64,000 nt of DNA from Mycobacterium simulans (GCF_900232995.1 NZ_OCVX01000004.1:222126-286125); one strand, 5' to 3'. Shown: positions 1 to 7,615, numbered from the stretch's first letter. Program-made: numbers and translations. The notes: generated by a model from the sequence alone, not told the origin.

Positions 1-680
1 GACAATCGAGGGTTCTCTCCCACAGCTGGGCCGGAGGCATCGAGGGTGTCAATTTATGTCGATTACGAGAACGGCATCATAGTGGCCAGGCAAAACCCTT
101 CAATCGACGAAAAGACCGGTCAGATTCGAGCCGGGACACCCACAATCTCGGCGGTGCAACGCAGCAACGGATCCGTCATGATCAAATACAGTGCGGCCGA
201 TCCGTTCTCACCAGGCGGCGAAGCGCCTGCAAAGGCCCTCTCATTCGATGTGAACGGGACTATCGTCATTGAGCCGACGGCAGCAGGGCCTCGCGTAGGT
301 GGAACCGTGACAAATTTTCCAGCAATCGAGATTTACAGCGATCGGCCTGGAGCAAGTACGACAACGCTCGCGCAGGCATGGCCTCACCGCCAGTTGTTGA
401 TAAGAGCCAGTTCGTGGATGGCGCTCTCGGACCTGCAGCGGGTCTTTGGTGGCACAAGCCGATCGGAGACCAAGCTCTTGAGTTAGGGTTTAACGATCAG
501 TATCCGGCTCCCAAAGTTCCCGCACTTCCCCATCCTGGACACGGTCCATCGGCAGCGCCAATCGCTCCGCCGCTCGTCGCGACGCCACCGGGCACCTACC
601 CACTGGGGACGCCTGACAACCCGCCCCAGATAGGTATTCATGATCCGGTTGTTATGCTGCCGCCGCTGCTGCCACGATAA
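1..680 (+). pseudogene. 3' part of a toxin-like secreted protein gene, frameshifted, 5' end outside window
   Basis: Seen: an open frame runs in from the window edge without a stop (a GTG lies at 46) and encodes a beta-rich segment with motifs such as IYVDYENG, ADPFSPGGEAP and EIYSDRPG. It leaves frame near 378-390. The next frame continues with VDKSQFVDGALGPAAGLWW and KPIGDQALELGFN, then a Pro-rich tail (PAPKVPALPHPGHGP) ending at 680. The two halves read as one protein with a single-base indel. Inference: this is the C-terminal part of a large secreted or polymorphic-toxin-like protein, because two small membrane genes and several immunity-type genes follow. I do not recognise the exact family and the catalytic nature is unknown. 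The frameshift may be real decay or a sequencing error. Confidence 0.5.
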
Positions 681-704
681 AATCTCCGTTTGGGTAAGGA
701 TTGG

Positions 705-1007
705 ATGAAAGAACCAGTCGACTGGATACGAGCAACGTTTACCGGGGCAATCGCCGGTGGATTTCTGTGGGCGATTATAGCCAAGGCCATGTCAGTCATT
801 GAACACGGACATATATCGACACGGTTCTTTTACACTTTTGTTTCTCAAACATCTCTAGCTATTGTTGCTGTGGGCGTAATTCTATTCTTCTGTACCAGAA
901 CATCGTTTTGGCGAACGTTAGCGCTCGGAGTTATCCTGGCACCACTCACGGGCTGGTCAATATTGCTCGTCATTACCGTATTCTTTGTTATCCCTTCCAG
1001 CAGATGA
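705..1007 (+). CDS. small membrane protein, possible membrane immunity protein
   Basis: About 100 residues with three hydrophobic segments: near residues 10-25 (after DWIRATFTGAIAGG), 45-62 (TSLAIVAVGVILFFC) and 70-95 (LALGVILAPLTGWSILLVI). Start: a TTG at 690 is in frame, but ATG 705 is preferred because AAGGA lies five bases upstream. It begins 24 bases after the toxin-like gene ends and is followed within 10 bases by a second small membrane gene, so the three are probably co-transcribed. No family recognised. By position it could be an inner-membrane immunity protein for the upstream gene; this is inference only. Base composition is lower in GC than the genomic core to the right. Confidence 0.6.
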   Translation: MKEPVDWIRATFTGAIAGGFLWAIIAKAMSVIEHGHISTRFFYTFVSQTSLAIVAVGVILFFCTRTSFWRTLALGVILAPLTGWSILLVITVFFVIPSSR

Positions 1008-1013
1008 GCTGAT

Positions 1014-1277
1014 ATGGCAACACCATCCGGTTATCAAAGCCCTTTCGACCACGCTCGAAAACGACCTGTCCAACTCCTCGCGGGCCTGTTCGTTGGCGTA
1101 CTATCAACGATGCTTACAATAGGCTACTTCTGGTTCTTTGCGCCGATTTTTCCTCTCTTTCTATGCGGACTTACGATGGCCTTCAAGCGCACAACCGCAT
1201 TCTCGGTAGGCGCATTTGCAGCGTTTTTTGGCGTGTTTGTATTCGTGGCAGTGCTTGCTGTGTTGTATTTTGTGTAA
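1014..1277 (+). CDS. small membrane protein, possible membrane immunity protein
   Basis: An 87-residue protein with a short polar N-terminus (ATPSGYQSPFDHARKRP) and three hydrophobic stretches: about residues 21-40, 40-54 and 65-87, the last ending LAVLYFV at the stop. It starts at ATG 1014, six bases after the preceding membrane gene, on the same strand. No catalytic or binding motif is visible and I recognise no family. Short paired membrane proteins behind a toxin-like gene are a common arrangement for membrane immunity proteins, which is the only basis for a functional guess. The cationic HARKRP before the first helix fits a cytoplasmic N-terminus. Confidence 0.55.
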   Translation: MATPSGYQSPFDHARKRPVQLLAGLFVGVLSTMLTIGYFWFFAPIFPLFLCGLTMAFKRTTAFSVGAFAAFFGVFVFVAVLAVLYFV

Positions 1278-1603
1278 CTGCAGAAAACAGGCGAATAAGT
1301 TATTGTGGTGTGAAAATCGCAAGACATATACACAGCATGTGGCGCTATCAAAGCTACCGGGGACACGCCAAGATGTCGCCTTACAGGCCGCCGCCGTCGC
1401 GGAGCCGCAGTACTTTGCGTTGTGATCAATTCGTCGCATCTGTTTGCGGTTCGACACCTTCGATCCCGAGACCCATATCGTTCGAATGGGACAACTGCCT
1501 GCCCGCAAAGCCGCGTCAATGCGAAATCGCAGCACACTAGGCGGCGATTATCTAGCTCAGATGTTGACAGACAAGATCCATCAATCGCGGCTCAGCCGTC
1601 TTG
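1278..1603. other. no convincing gene
   Basis: Short open frames exist on both strands. One on the plus strand from about 1426 contains RFDTFDPETHIVRMGQLP and LGGDYLAQMLTDKIHQ, which looks somewhat protein-like. It has no good start or ribosome binding site and no family I recognise. It could be a gene remnant in this decayed region. Confidence 0.4.
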
Positions 1604-1806
1604 CTACTTGTTCGTACTCGGTACCTGAAGTATCATCCCAAACTTCGGCGAGATTTGTGTCGGTCGGTCTGTTGGGGCCACGGCATCTACTTGTTGCTGG
1701 AACTCATCGAATAGTCTACGCGCGCGGGCTAACTCAGCTTCTGTTGGCGGAGTAACGCCCGCTTCTTCGGGTGTAAAAAAATCTTTCCGGCGATTTCCTT
1801 GCTCAT
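1604..1806 (-). pseudogene. small gene with frameshift at a T7 tract
   Basis: Seen: ATG at 1806 has GGAG six bases upstream and opens MSKEIAGKIF, then falls out of frame at a run of seven T (plus-strand A, 1775-1781). One extra T would continue into a credible frame, FTPEEAGVTPPTEAELARA, ending FGMILQVPSTNK at 1604, for a protein of about 67 residues. It lies 21 bases behind the Imm35-like gene on the same strand and is probably the last gene of that unit. Function unknown. The homopolymer makes either a sequencing error or a slippage mutation plausible. Confidence 0.4.
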
Positions 1807-1827
1807 TGACGCTCCGACCATTTATTG

Positions 1828-2079
1828 CTATTTCAGTGCTTCGTACGTGAGAGCACTCCCGCCTTTGGGCACCTTCACTGGTACATTTCCTGCCAACGCA
1901 GCAGAAATATCTCCATTTAGGACGAACGCGACCGCATCGTACGGAAAATACCATGCTTCTTGTGTTTCTACGATCGCCATATCGACGATCATGAGATCAC
2001 TCAACCGCCCTTTTTCTGCCAATTCCCTAATCGTATGAATAGCCCGTCTTCGCGCCTCGTCAAAGTCTATTTTATTCAT
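1828..2079 (-). CDS. Imm35/YrhB-like immunity protein
   Basis: An 83-residue protein. The N-terminal helix (DFDEARRRAIHTIREL), the central EAWYFPYDAVAFVLNG strand region and the small-residue motif ALAGNVPVKVPKGG match the pattern I associate with the YrhB/Imm35 family. Members of that family are small cytoplasmic immunity proteins in polymorphic toxin loci. Start ATG 2079 has GAGG six bases upstream. Neighbours on the same strand are an 87-residue gene upstream and a short broken gene downstream. The toxin it would neutralise cannot be named: the TNT protein at 5.0-7.5 kb has its own adjacent partner, so this may be an orphan immunity gene. The family call rests on pattern recognition only. 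Confidence 0.6.
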   Translation of the reverse strand: MNKIDFDEARRRAIHTIRELAEKGRLSDLMIVDMAIVETQEAWYFPYDAVAFVLNGDISAALAGNVPVKVPKGGSALTYEALK

Positions 2080-2164
2080 CGGTACCTCAAATAGAAGATA
2101 GTCTATATGCGAGCGCTCGGTCTTGTCAAGTCAACCTATGCAGAATTCTAATTTATGAGTCTCT

Positions 2165-2428
2165 CTATACAGGTATTCCTCGATTACTGCCCAGCTTTTG
2201 CAAAAGCAGGTCGTCGTGTTGCCGCCGACGACAAGCTTCTGCAAATTCACTTGCTCGAGTATTGTCGCATAATAATTCACGATATTGCTTTTCGGTGAGC
2301 TCATAGTATTCTTCATAATCAACAACACCGTTGCTGACAGGTATAGAGACGTAGTAACGACCAGAGGAAGATTCTATGCCAATCGAGTATCTGTCCTCGC
2401 GCGAAAAGTACGTGTCTCGAAACTTCAT
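2165..2428 (-). CDS. small conserved protein of a toxin-immunity locus, function unknown
   Basis: An 87-residue soluble protein starting at ATG 2428 with GAGGG five bases upstream. Visible pattern: SREDRYSIGIESSSGRYYVS, then IPVSNGVVDYEEYYEL, then a C-terminal helix FAEACRRRQHDD and a short tail ending GIPV. The balanced strand and helix content and the conserved-looking Tyr-rich core suggest a folded domain. I have the impression of similar small proteins beside secreted toxins in other actinobacteria and Gram-positives, but I cannot name the family. It heads a minus-strand run with the Imm35-like gene. Base composition is clearly more AT-rich than the genomic core. Confidence 0.6.
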   Translation of the reverse strand: MKFRDTYFSREDRYSIGIESSSGRYYVSIPVSNGVVDYEEYYELTEKQYRELLCDNTRASEFAEACRRRQHDDLLLQKLGSNRGIPV

Positions 2429-2791
2429 GAACCCTCATATCTACTTGAAGATGATCATAACAGTATAGCTTTCTACTGATACAGATCCACCGTCCGCGAC
2501 AGTCTGTGAGGCGCCATTGGGAGAGACCGCCAGGAATTACCGCTCGTCGCACCAGCCTCATTGCCCAAGAGAATCCGGAGATTAAACACCTCAGGGGCAG
2601 CGATGTCGACCCGCACAAAACTATGGCGTCGAGAAGCCGGTAGCAAAACCCAGTCACCAACTTGACTGCAGACCTGTGGGTGGAGTAACTCTTCTTTTCG
2701 TGCGTAGAAAAACCGTTACGGAAATCTACTTGCTCACTATAGAACTCCCATCGTCCGTTCATTCCTCGTTCCAGATGTATAACGAAAATTG
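2429..2791. other. no convincing gene
   Basis: AT-richer spacer between the 87-residue gene and the 3' end of the frameshifted immunity-type gene. Long stop-free frames on the minus strand have no protein-like composition and no start signal. I see no tRNA, repeat or mobile element in it. Confidence 0.5.
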
Positions 2792-3402
2792 TCAGTTGAG
2801 CTCTTCAGGCTTATTCGGTTTAGACGGCGGAGCGTCGCCTCCTATCGAAAGAGGGCGAATGACATTCTTCGGAAACCCATCACGTAGCACCGTATCTAAC
2901 TGGTCATACGCGAGAGAGAGAGAGAGAGTATGTGGCTGTACGGTTGAACACCACCGGAGTAGGCAAGGAAGTAGACCTTCTCGTCGGAGCGCAATAAATA
3001 CTTTGCTTGCTTCTCCGAGATCGCGATCTTATCCACCCGAGGATCAAGACCTGTAGCTCGCCATTTCTGTTCTAAAGGCTTGAGTCCAAGCCTGACCCGG
3101 AGTGCATCTGCCACTTCGTAGATTATGTATTTACCGGCATCTTGTAGCCGTGAGAATGTTGCACGCGACGATTCTACGGAAGTATTCCGTCGTTCCGTCG
3201 AGGTGTGTAGAACGCGATACTTCCGGTCGGAAGTGGCTTCGAGAATAAACGCCGACCACGCTGGGTACGGATAACCATTGCGAAAGTAAAGCCGACCGTC
3301 GACCCAATCGGGTTCGTTCGGCACCTCCCCATCAGCGTACCGGTAGATCCGCCGCCAGTTATGATAACGGGCAATCAATTGTATGACATCTCGTTCATCC
3401 AT
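2792..3402 (-). pseudogene. immunity-type protein, copy 1, frameshifted at a dinucleotide repeat
   Basis: Start ATG 3402 (MDERDVIQLIARYHNW) has GAGG six bases upstream; a GTG at 3423 is an alternative. The protein reads through YFRNGYPYPAWSAFI, VLHTSTERRNTSVESS and GLDPRVDK to PYSHIL. It then enters a 17-base CT tract and terminates early (SLSLSRMTS). In another frame the sequence continues directly as YDQLDTVLRDGFPKN to a stop at 2792-2794, matching the downstream part of the tandem paralogue at 3562-4150 (YDELDTVLLDGF). A tract of 15 or 9 bases would restore the frame. The GLDP...SHILPLSYDELD layout resembles a large family of actinobacterial immunity proteins (possibly Imm61-type), but I cannot verify the family. 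Confidence 0.6.
2912..2928. repeat. (GA)8.5 microsatellite inside a coding region
   Basis: A 17-base uninterrupted GA/CT tract within the copy-1 immunity-type gene. The length puts the gene out of frame; 15 bases (one unit fewer) or 9 bases would put it in frame. The 9-base version gives the same spacing as the tandem paralogue. Confidence 0.85.
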
Positions 3403-3561
3403 ATCTGCCTCGAATACGCTCACTTCTTATGAGTCTCCATTGGATGACCTTCCCCGAAATATAGAAGCTTTGATAACGATTGAATAAGCGGCCATGCCGG
3501 GCTTTGCCGTCAGGGAACCGTATCACTCCAATTTTCGTTAACAAGACAATTCACGTTTGCT

Positions 3562-4150
3562 TCACGGAAGATACCCAGAAGCTCCATCGTTGGGCTTCAG
3601 CCGTGCCGTGATGCTTTCTGCAAACCCGTCGAGAAGTACGGTATCCAGCTCGTCGTATGAAAGGGGGAGGATGTGACTGTAGGGCGCATCGCCACGTGTC
3701 ATACCAAAATATGCTTTGGGATTGCTCCGGAGCACATACTTAACGCCTTCGTCACTTTCGACGTATCCATCCACCTGCGGATCAAGGCCCGGTGAGCGCC
3801 ATTCTGGACCTATCATCGTCATCCGACGGGCGCTCCTGAGATACGTCCCTACTTTAGATGACGAACTTTCTGGCATCCTGGAATCGGGCAAAGAAAACTT
3901 CCGGGGATTCTACTGAGCTTATGCGACGCTCAGTGGACGCACGAAGTACCCGATAGCCACCGCTTTCCAATGCTTCGATGATATAGCCCCACCAATCAGG
4001 ATGCGGAGAACCATGCCGGAAACACAGCCGGCCATTCTCCCATGCCGATTCGTCCCAAGAGGCATTTCCCGCATAGTGACAAATCTGCCGCCAGCTTTAA
4101 TATCGGCTAAGCAATTCCTCAACTTCCGGATTTCTGGTATCTATATCCAT
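3562..4150 (-). pseudogene. immunity-type protein, copy 2, nonsense plus frameshift
   Basis: A tandem paralogue of the preceding gene. From ATG 4150 (MDIDTRNPEVEELLSRY) there is a TAA at codon 18, where copy 1 has HNW. The same frame continues with SWRQICHYAGN, ENGRLCFRHGSPHPDWW, YRVLRASTERRISSVES and RFQDARKFVI, all alignable to copy 1. A second lesion near 3860 shifts to the frame carrying EWRSPGLDPQVDGYV, PYSHILPLSYDELDTVLL and DGFAESITARLKP, ending at 3562. Two independent lesions make this a clear pseudogene rather than one sequencing slip. The part corresponding to copy 1 residues around VADALRVRLGLKP is lost or unrecognisable. It lies 159 bases upstream of copy 1 on the same strand. 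Confidence 0.65.
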
Positions 4151-4217
4151 GCCCACCGGAGCCTTTCAAATTGCGAGTAGAACGTCAGTTCGGCTGTTTC
4201 GTTGTAAACAGTGTAGG

Positions 4218-4409
4218 TTTCCGGCTAACGAAGATCAGGCAGCCGCGCACTTGACCGGTCTCGGCGATTCAGGGCAGACGGCACAGATGCTTCAGCAGAT
4301 GCCTCAGATGGCCTCGGGCATTACAGGCGGAATCGCCGGGGTCATGGGTGGAGCATTGCAGCCGCAGAGCCAGATCCCCCAGCGGGTCGCCCAGTCTGCG
4401 ACTGAGTAG
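4218..4409 (+). pseudogene. fragment of a Rv2083-like gene
   Basis: Seen: an open frame encodes FPANEDQAAAHLTG, QMLQQMPQMASGITGG and ALQPQSQIPQRVAQ. These align with the complete gene at 10623-11573 (FPANEEQSAAQLAG, QMLQQMPQMASGVAGG, ALQPLSQIPQQLAQ), about 63 residues in all. The N-terminus, the Gly-rich segment and the C-terminus are missing, and the upstream residues (QIASRTSVRLFRCKQC) do not match. It is on the plus strand, back to back with the copy-2 immunity pseudogene. This is a truncated duplicate, probably the footprint of recombination between two related toxin modules. Confidence 0.7.
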
Positions 4410-4465
4410 ATCCGCTCGCTCCAAGCAACGAAGATCGCCGGCGACAACTAGTGTAGGGCTATACG

Positions 4466-5002
4466 TTATCGACGTTTGAAGAGCGGCTTTCCGTCAGGAT
4501 CGTTGCATGATGCGACGATCTCATCGATCGTCGCCGTCAGATACACGGACAGCTTGACAAGGTCTGCGGTTCCACTTATTGGGTCCCCGCTACCGATGGC
4601 GACCGTGGAGCCATCTGACGCGATTAATGCCAGACGGTCGACACCTTCAAATTGCCGAGTATCAATACTAAAACCGGTCGATATTTCTTCCCTCGAAATT
4701 GGCACACGCACGCGGCGAAGGCCTCGCTTACTTCTAATAGCCCGACCAAATTTTCCAAATAAGTATCTTTCAATAGCTGTCATCGACGGTGCCGCCAAGA
4801 CGAAATGCTCAGGGCCCATCCGGTCAGAGTCGGTGATGATAATCCAGCCGCTCTCGTTCTTTCCTATCAAGAGTCGGATCTCGCCCAATGATGCCCAGAA
4901 TACCGCGCGTCCGGTATCACTACGGAACCCAGGAGTCAGGGTGTAACCAGCAAGTTCTCCCCATTTTTCAAGCTCTCGGGAAATTTCTACGTGGTCGGTC
5001 AT
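4466..5002 (-). CDS. putative immunity protein for the adjacent TNT toxin (IFT-like)
   Basis: A 178-residue cytoplasmic protein starting at ATG 5002; the ATGA overlap with the toxin stop implies translational coupling. In M. tuberculosis the gene right after cpnT (Rv3902c, about 176 residues) encodes IFT, which binds and neutralises the TNT domain. Position, size and coupling here match that arrangement. Visible features: an N-terminal ISRELEKWGELAGY helix region, aromatic GWIIITDSD, a basic RSKRGLRRVRVP linker, and a C-terminal SVYLTATIDEIVASCNDPDG module. The last module resembles the C-terminal half of the two broken immunity-type genes to the left. I cannot confirm sequence identity with IFT; the assignment rests mainly on context. 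Confidence 0.7.
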   Translation of the reverse strand: MTDHVEISRELEKWGELAGYTLTPGFRSDTGRAVFWASLGEIRLLIGKNESGWIIITDSDRMGPEHFVLAAPSMTAIERYLFGKFGRAIRSKRGLRRVRVPISREEISTGFSIDTRQFEGVDRLALIASDGSTVAIGSGDPISGTADLVKLSVYLTATIDEIVASCNDPDGKPLFKRR

Positions 5003-7512
5003 TCTAATACACCTAGCTCAATTAGATCTTCCACGGTCATCGCCCTGCCTTCCGTGTTGAGGATCCGCACCTGTATCGATCCGCCGGGTTGACCGACCCC
5101 TGGTGCGACTTCTGATACTTCGATCTTCCAGCCACTGGGAAGATGCGCGAACGTATATGCATTATATGGATCGGTCAAACTATTGACATGTAATGCGCGT
5201 TCCTCCCATGAGCGTGGTATGCCATTTTCCATTAGCGCTAAGTACTTGCCCGAATCATTCCCCACCCGGTCCAATCGCGCACCGTAGCTTGTGATGAATT
5301 GTTCTCCATCCGTGAATGCAACCTTCGTACCCGGCACGGCCCCGTCATTTCCAGGGAATTTCATCCACTGATCGCCATTCGGGCGCAGATCGTTAAAGCG
5401 CTCAGCGTATTCTTGCTCAGAGTATGCACGGCCTTGCAGGTCGCGACCAAAGGGTGCGTCCGGATCCTTAATTAGTTCGGCAACCCCCCGGCTAATTCGG
5501 CTTGGATCGACTGGATTATCGGCAAAGTCCCAATATCTCGCCAACGGTTTCCCATAATGGGGATCTACCGACTGGTCGGCTAACCGATGCCATCCATCGC
5601 CTGAGAGCTCGTCGGAATGCACTGGATCCTGAGGCCCCACGGGCCCGACGTCGCCAGACAACTGCGGACCACCATGGTCCGGGAGCAGGCCAGGTGGATG
5701 GCCGGCTGCCGGTCCGCCATCGCCAACCCCGTGCGGACCACCATGCGGTGCTGGCAGTTCAACTGGCCGGCCAGCTGAGTGCCTGAACTGGGGCGCCGAC
5801 GCGTGTGGCGCCGCAGATATGACGGCCGACGACGGCTGCGACGAGCGGTGCGCGGCGGCGTGCACCGGTTCAACGGGCTGCATGTGGGTCGCTGCTAAAT
5901 GCTTGCCGGGCGCGGTGGGTGCGGGTACGTGCGGCTGACCTGTCGACGCTGGCGACGGCGCTACTGGTTTGGATGGCTCAGCAGCGGCTGGCTTGTCGGC
6001 GACTGGTGTCTTGGATTCGGCTGGGCTGTGAGGCAGCGGCCCGCTAGCGGGCGCCAGTGCGGGTTTGGGCTGCGGTGCGGACGCTGCGCGGCCGGGTTCG
6101 GGCGATTCGGTCCGTGGCGCCGGCGGTTCCTGTCCCAACTGCGGAGTCGCGGTCCGGGGTTCAACGTGTGGGGCGAGCGGGTTGGGTGGCTTCTTAAGCC
6201 CTCGAGTTGCCTCAAGAAGATCGCGGCCTTTGCTTCCCATCTTCGAGATCGGTCCGCCGGGCAGAAACGTCGTCGCGAGGTCGGCCTCGGTCTTCCCGAG
6301 CGCCTCGCCGGGGTTTTTAGACCAATCATCCCAGTGGACCGTGTCCTTGAGCAGCTCCCTCCACGCCTGTCCTACCGAAGGTGCGTGCGCGCCGCCGAGT
6401 CCGACCAGCGGCGCCATGCCCCGCACCATCTCTCCCGCGTCACGGTTAAAGCCAAGCGGATCGACCAAGATCCGGATCTGGTTGTAGGCCAAGGCGGTTT
6501 CGCCCAGTCCCTCGGCTGCCTCACCGATGCCTTTCAAACGCTGCCCAGCAAAATTGATGACCTGGCCCACGGGGTTGCCATGCAGGAACTGACCCCATTC
6601 CTTGGCCGTGTGGCGGCCCATCGTGGTGATCACCGTCTCGGCCTGCGAAACCACCGCTGTGATCTCAGCACCCAACGCCTTGACTTCGCCGGTGAACTGG
6701 TCGATTACCTCGGCGATGTCCGCGGCAATACGTCGGATCTCGTCTTCGTCCTCGCCGGTCAAAAAATCCCACACCTCTTTGATCCCGGTCAGTGGATCAC
6801 AGATGCGGGCCAACAAATCCAAGATCGCCGCATGCACCGCATCGATGCGAGCCGCATAATTGGCGAGCTGGGCCGAGATCGCCTGGCACTGCCCCACAAT
6901 GGCGACGGTGCTGGCGTAAGCATCAGAAAACGCCGATTCCATCAGCCCGGCCTCGGGGAGCTGCTGTGCACGGATAGCACCCATCGGACCGGCTGTCGAC
7001 TCGATTTCAGCCAGCGCGAACCGTGTGCCCGCACTACGCCACGCCGCGGCCGCGGCCCGCAACCTTCCCGAATCCCCGTTCGGCCAAATCATTCCGATAT
7101 AGGGAGCCACCCATCCCCAACCCGGCGGAGCGCCACCGACGGCCCCGACCGCAGACGGCGGCGAACCCGCCGCAACACACCCGGTCAACGGCGGCACCGG
7201 CAGCGGGACAGCCCGCCCGCCGACATCGGACATCGCCTCGGCCAACGAGTAGTTGTGCGCGGTCATCCGCACACCATCGCCAAGGTTGCACAACCCGTTC
7301 CGCGCGACCGACATCGCATGGACCAGCGCGGCCGCCGACCTGTCATAGGCGCGCCCGAACACCGCTCCAGCCGGATCAGCACCTGCCATACCCACAGACC
7401 CGGCCAGCGTCGTGGTCAACGTGGAGATCACCGACCCCAAACCCTCGCCAGCGGAGACCACCGCAGAACCGGCATTGTCGAGGGCCGCGGGATCTACCGC
7501 CAACGGCGCCAT
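4999..7512 (-). CDS. CpnT-like outer-membrane channel / TNT NAD+ glycohydrolase toxin
   Basis: 837 residues, close to CpnT (846). Start ATG 7512 (MAPLAVDPAALDNAG) matches the CpnT start; an upstream in-frame extension to 7536 overlaps the esxE remnant. Domains: alpha-helical N-terminal channel-like domain about 1-440 (WGWVAPYIGMIWPNGD, ARICDPLTGIKEVWDFL); Pro/Ala/His-rich linker about 450-640; C-terminal TNT domain about 650-837 (PNGDQWMKFPGNDGAVPGT, EERALHV, GVGQPGGSIQVRI). The His of ALHV and the Gln of GQPGG fall, by eye, on the positions reported essential for NAD+ hydrolysis in TNT. Known: CpnT is exported in M. tuberculosis with EsxE-EsxF and its TNT domain kills host cells by depleting NAD+. 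Here the esx pair is absent and the gene lies next to Rv2082-like genes, so it is either a relocated locus or a second copy. Confidence 0.88.
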   Translation of the reverse strand: MAPLAVDPAALDNAGSAVVSAGEGLGSVISTLTTTLAGSVGMAGADPAGAVFGRAYDRSAAALVHAMSVARNGLCNLGDGVRMTAHNYSLAEAMSDVGGRAVPLPVPPLTGCVAAGSPPSAVGAVGGAPPGWGWVAPYIGMIWPNGDSGRLRAAAAAWRSAGTRFALAEIESTAGPMGAIRAQQLPEAGLMESAFSDAYASTVAIVGQCQAISAQLANYAARIDAVHAAILDLLARICDPLTGIKEVWDFLTGEDEDEIRRIAADIAEVIDQFTGEVKALGAEITAVVSQAETVITTMGRHTAKEWGQFLHGNPVGQVINFAGQRLKGIGEAAEGLGETALAYNQIRILVDPLGFNRDAGEMVRGMAPLVGLGGAHAPSVGQAWRELLKDTVHWDDWSKNPGEALGKTEADLATTFLPGGPISKMGSKGRDLLEATRGLKKPPNPLAPHVEPRTATPQLGQEPPAPRTESPEPGRAASAPQPKPALAPASGPLPHSPAESKTPVADKPAAAEPSKPVAPSPASTGQPHVPAPTAPGKHLAATHMQPVEPVHAAAHRSSQPSSAVISAAPHASAPQFRHSAGRPVELPAPHGGPHGVGDGGPAAGHPPGLLPDHGGPQLSGDVGPVGPQDPVHSDELSGDGWHRLADQSVDPHYGKPLARYWDFADNPVDPSRISRGVAELIKDPDAPFGRDLQGRAYSEQEYAERFNDLRPNGDQWMKFPGNDGAVPGTKVAFTDGEQFITSYGARLDRVGNDSGKYLALMENGIPRSWEERALHVNSLTDPYNAYTFAHLPSGWKIEVSEVAPGVGQPGGSIQVRILNTEGRAMTVEDLIELGVLE

Positions 7513-7516
7513 CAGC

Positions 7517-7615
7517 TCACGACCACACACCCACACTCATGGCAATCACACCGCTGCAAATGGCATGCGAGGTGTGCGCCGCCATTGTCAACTGAGCCAG
7601 CGCCTGGCACATCAT
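7517..7615 (-). pseudogene. C-terminal remnant of esxE
   Basis: Seen: the last 32 codons before a TGA just upstream of the CpnT-like gene read MMCQALAQLTMAAHTSHA, then ICSGVIAMSVGVWS. From memory, EsxE (Rv3904c, 90 residues) ends MMRQALAQLTAAGQSAHA, then NYTGAMATNLGMWS, an obvious match with the same position and strand relative to cpnT. Upstream, the WXG-motif part of EsxE is not readable in any frame, and no esxF is present before the divergent gene at 7856. The WXG100 export partner is therefore decayed here. The rest of 7616-7855 shows no gene and must hold the divergent promoters. Confidence 0.7.
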
